DNA from: JBBITW01 sp037440525
Lineage (GTDB): Bacteria > Desulfobacterota > BSN033 > UBA1163
Assembly (NCBI GenBank): GCA_037440525.1
Contig: JBBITW010000035.1
Coordinates: 1 to 25,073 of the forward strand
Reading direction: 5' to 3'
DNA length: 25,073 nt
Part shown: in pieces, positions 22,787-25,073 of the stretch
Numbering within the stretch: the first letter of the stretch is position 1
Layout: every line of letters begins with the position of its first letter
Translations under genes and position numbers: made by a program
The notes under the pieces: model-generated
Told to the model about the DNA's origin: nothing
The model's input: the letters and a program-made list of their open reading frames with translations, nothing else
Database searches by the model: none

Positions 22787-23569
22787 TTATCTCCCTCTAA
22801 AATTTGGTTTTCTCTTTTCAAGAAATGCTGTCATCCCTTCTTTCCTGTCTTCTGTCGCAAAACCGATACCGAAGGCAAAGGTCTCTAAGGCGCAGGCCTC
22901 TTTAAGATCCATATTAAAACCTGTATTAACAACCATCTTTGCCAATCTCACCCCAATTGAACCATTTGCTGCTATCTGGAGTGCTGCCTTCTTTGTTTCC
23001 TCCATAAGGGATGCCTGTGGAAAGACCCGATTTACAATCCCTATCTGAAGTGCCTCCTGGGCAGTGATCATCTTGCCTGTGAGGATCAATTCCTTTGCCC
23101 ATCCTTTCCCTATCAGACGGGGAAGTCTCTGTGTTCCACCAAAACCTGGAAATATCCCGAGGGTTACCTCAGGAAGCCCAAATTTCGCATTCTCTGATGC
23201 ATAGATAAAATCACAGGAAAGGGCAATCTCAGTGCCTCCTCCCAGGGCAAATCCATTGACTGCAGCAATCACAGGCTCTTCAAGGTCCTGAATCATATTT
23301 AGGGTCTGGTGGCCTAATTTTGAAAAATTGATTGCCTCCATAAATGTCATATCCTTCATCTCAGATATATCTGCCCCTGCAACAAAGGCCCTATCTCCTG
23401 CGCCTGTGATGATTAGGACTTTCATCTCCTTATGGTTTTTAAGTTCTTGCAGTCCCATCTGTATCTCTTTTAATGTCTCTATATTTAATGAATTTAGTGT
23501 CTTCGGCCGATTGATTGTCAGGATTCCAATCTCACCCTCAAACTCTATTAAAATATTTTTATATTCCAT
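22787..23569 (-). CDS. Enoyl-CoA hydratase (crotonase family)
   Basis: A 260-residue crotonase-fold enzyme that adds water to a trans-2-enoyl-CoA. Both catalytic glutamates are in place: Glu114 in GFALGGGTE and Glu134 in GLPEV; the oxyanion hole is AGADISEM (64-71) and GGG (110-112). GFGGTQRLPRLIG and GKMITAQEALQIGIVNRV are also family blocks. The length is normal. AAAGGAGGG precedes the ATG. In an operon with thiolase and etfBA, the likely substrate is crotonyl-CoA or another short-to-medium enoyl-CoA. A 3-hydroxyacyl-CoA dehydrogenase is not in the window and would be needed to complete the cycle. Confidence 0.94.
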   Translation of the reverse strand: MEYKNILIEFEGEIGILTINRPKTLNSLNIETLKEIQMGLQELKNHKEMKVLIITGAGDRAFVAGADISEMKDMTFMEAINFSKLGHQTLNMIQDLEEPVIAAVNGFALGGGTEIALSCDFIYASENAKFGLPEVTLGIFPGFGGTQRLPRLIGKGWAKELILTGKMITAQEALQIGIVNRVFPQASLMEETKKAALQIAANGSIGVRLAKMVVNTGFNMDLKEACALETFAFGIGFATEDRKEGMTAFLEKRKPNFRGR

Positions 23570-23626
23570 CTTCCCTCCTTTAGCGAAAACCTTTTATAAA
23601 GACCCATGAATCTCCCAAATGGCATC

Positions 23627-24910
23627 TTAATCTCTTTCTATAATCATTGCCATGCCCTGGCCACCACCTATACAGAGCGCAGCCATCCCGATATTTACCC
23701 CTCTTCTTTTCATTTCATAAACAAGGCTCACAATCAATCTTGCCCCTGTGCATCCAATGGGATGCCCCAGGGAGATTCCACTTCCGTTGACATTTGTCTT
23801 TTCCATATCTAAGTTGAGATCTCTGATACAGGCAATTGCCTGGGAGGCAAAAGCTTCATTAAGTTCGATAAGTCCTATGTCATTTAAAGAGATTCTACTC
23901 TTTTTCAAAACCTTTCTTACTGCAGGTATGGGGCCCAGGCCCATATAAGCTGGATCAACTCCACCCGTAGCATATGAACGGATAGTGGCCAGAGGTTCAA
24001 GACCTAACTCCTTTGCCCTCTCTTTAGACATAAGAAGGACAGCTGAGGCAGCATCATTTATACCTGAGGCATTCCCAGCGGTTACCGTTCCATCAGATTT
24101 GAATACAGATGGCAACCTTGCCATTTTATCCAGTGATGTATCCATTGGCCTCTCATCAGTGTCAAAAACAACTGGATCGCCTTTCTTCTGGGGTATTAAA
24201 ACCGGAACAATCTCATCTTTAAAAATTCCATTCTTAATGGCAGCTCGTGCCCTCTGATGGCTGAGCAACCCCAATTCATCCTGTTCCCTCCTTGAGATAC
24301 CAAATTTCTCAGCAATATTCTCTGCTGTCATCCCCATATGATAGCCATAAAATATTTCATATAGACCATCGAATACCATCAGGTCAACCATTTCCTGGTT
24401 AAACATCCTTGCCCCCCAACGTGCCATGGGAAAGGCATAAGGAACCTGACTCATATTCTCCATACCACCTGCTATAACCACATCTGCCTCTCCCAATTGA
24501 ATCGATTGGGAACCAAGTGCTATTGCCTTAAGGCCTGATGCACAGACCTTATTTACTGTAAAGGCATTTGTCTCCTTTGGAATCCCGGCGTATATCATAG
24601 CTTGCCTTGCAGGGTTCTGGCCCTGACCTGCCTGAAGAACATTACCCATGATAACCTCATCTATCTCAACCCCCTCATGCTCTCCATCCCACTGATAGTA
24701 TGCCTTTTCCAACTCTGTCATCCCTGCCCATTTAAATGCTTCAGGCAATAATTCAAGGTCTTCCTTCTTTACCAAAGGTTTAAGACAGACCCTCCTTAGA
24801 ACCTCTCTAATAACTGCAGAACCCAATTTTACCGAAGGAATATCTTTTAGAGATGCACCAAATGACCCAATAGCTGTCCGAACACAACTTACAATAACAA
24901 CCTCTCTCAT
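23627..24910 (-). CDS. Thiolase (acetyl-CoA C-acetyltransferase family)
   Basis: A thiolase of 427 residues, which splits 3-ketoacyl-CoA with CoA or condenses two acetyl-CoA. Cys123 in NKVCASGLKAI is the nucleophile; SGISLGHPIGCTGAR holds the base His, and ALCIGGGQGMAMIIE near the end has the second Cys. About 35 residues (about 44-80, KPLVKKEDLELLPEAFKWAG and so on) are inserted before DEVIMGNVLQAGQGQNPARQ, compared with ordinary thiolases of about 392 residues. The ATG at 24910 has AAGGAG 6 nt upstream; an upstream TTG is less likely. It is the first gene of the operon with crotonase and etfBA. Confidence 0.94.
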   Translation of the reverse strand: MREVVIVSCVRTAIGSFGASLKDIPSVKLGSAVIREVLRRVCLKPLVKKEDLELLPEAFKWAGMTELEKAYYQWDGEHEGVEIDEVIMGNVLQAGQGQNPARQAMIYAGIPKETNAFTVNKVCASGLKAIALGSQSIQLGEADVVIAGGMENMSQVPYAFPMARWGARMFNQEMVDLMVFDGLYEIFYGYHMGMTAENIAEKFGISRREQDELGLLSHQRARAAIKNGIFKDEIVPVLIPQKKGDPVVFDTDERPMDTSLDKMARLPSVFKSDGTVTAGNASGINDAASAVLLMSKERAKELGLEPLATIRSYATGGVDPAYMGLGPIPAVRKVLKKSRISLNDIGLIELNEAFASQAIACIRDLNLDMEKTNVNGSGISLGHPIGCTGARLIVSLVYEMKRRGVNIGMAALCIGGGQGMAMIIERD

Positions 24911-24975
24911 TAAATTCTCCTTCTTCAAGAGAAGATTTAAAAAATTTTAATTAAAGATAATTTTCACAAGTATCC

Positions 24976-25004
24976 TTTTTAGCCCAAATCAGCTCTTTTG
25001 TCAA
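24976..25004 (-). promoter_or_regulatory. Promoter of the thiolase-crt-etfBA operon
   Basis: On the minus strand TTGACA (24999-25004) and TAAAAA (24976-24981) are spaced 17 nt, about 65 nt before the thiolase ATG. Confidence 0.55.
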
Positions 25005-25034
25005 TACCTTATTTAGAGACTATCATTTTCAAAT

Positions 25035-25050
25035 TAAAAGTGCACTCTTA
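25035..25050 (-). promoter_or_regulatory. Possible operator upstream of the thiolase promoter
   Basis: TAAAAGTGCACTCTTA is a 16-bp palindrome with one mismatched pair, centred about 40 bp upstream of the -35 box. The size and symmetry suit a dimeric regulator, but no known site is recognised. Confidence 0.3.
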
Positions 25051-25073
25051 ATCCTCTTAAAAACCTTTTTCCT

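Overview
The window looks like a chromosomal stretch from a low-to-medium-GC anaerobic bacterium, most likely a Desulfobacterota (old Deltaproteobacteria) or related lineage. This placement is inferred from gene content, not from a marker tree: an EtfA with an N-terminal two-cluster ferredoxin, a selenocysteine-containing SelD, MJ0042-type zinc-ribbon and Rho-N-like small proteins, a GH57 glycosidase and AMP-forming acetyl-CoA synthetase. No phage, IS transposase, CRISPR array or rRNA is visible.

Layout. 116-7850 (all minus): an orphan branched-chain-amino-acid-type substrate-binding protein, an SDR dehydrogenase, a spore-photoproduct-lyase-like radical SAM protein just behind a ParB-like protein, a GT2 glycosyltransferase, a small Rho-N-like protein and a GH57 alpha-glucan enzyme. 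7922-9133: repeats, tRNA-Asp(GTC) with its own promoter and terminator, and a small membrane protein. 9134-12357: groS-groL, a small coiled-coil protein and an Hsp20. 12559-15380 (plus): acs and a protein of unknown function. 15399-17414 (plus): repeats, a second Hsp20, a small unknown protein and a MarC-family membrane protein. 17446-18486 (minus): selD, which reads through an in-frame TGA as selenocysteine and has a clear SECIS-like hairpin. 18866-19916 (plus): a universal stress protein and a YhhQ-type queuosine-precursor transporter. 19962-20528 (minus): a zinc-ribbon membrane protein. 20727-24910 (minus): one operon, thiolase - crotonase - etfB - etfA, with promoter and terminator visible, probably for acyl-CoA oxidation or its reversal coupled to ferredoxin.

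The most unusual structure lies between the genes. Two families of palindromic dispersed repeats fill nearly all long gaps. Family A (1-115, 7922-8125, 15399-15695) consists of nested inverted repeats. Family B (8443-8663, 11216-11404, 15700-15782, 18627-18768, plus solo ends at 12439-12460 and 20697-20718) is a MITE-like palindrome with GACTGGGGAGGT core arms and TCTGAAAAA-type outer ends. Family B material lies upstream of both hsp20 genes, groESL, the universal stress gene and tRNA-Asp. At three of these promoters an AGAG at the element end is exactly 16 nt from a TTGACA -35 box. Together with a promoter module shared by the two hsp20 genes, this is the observation I would follow up first, followed by the ParB-like / SPL-like gene pair.
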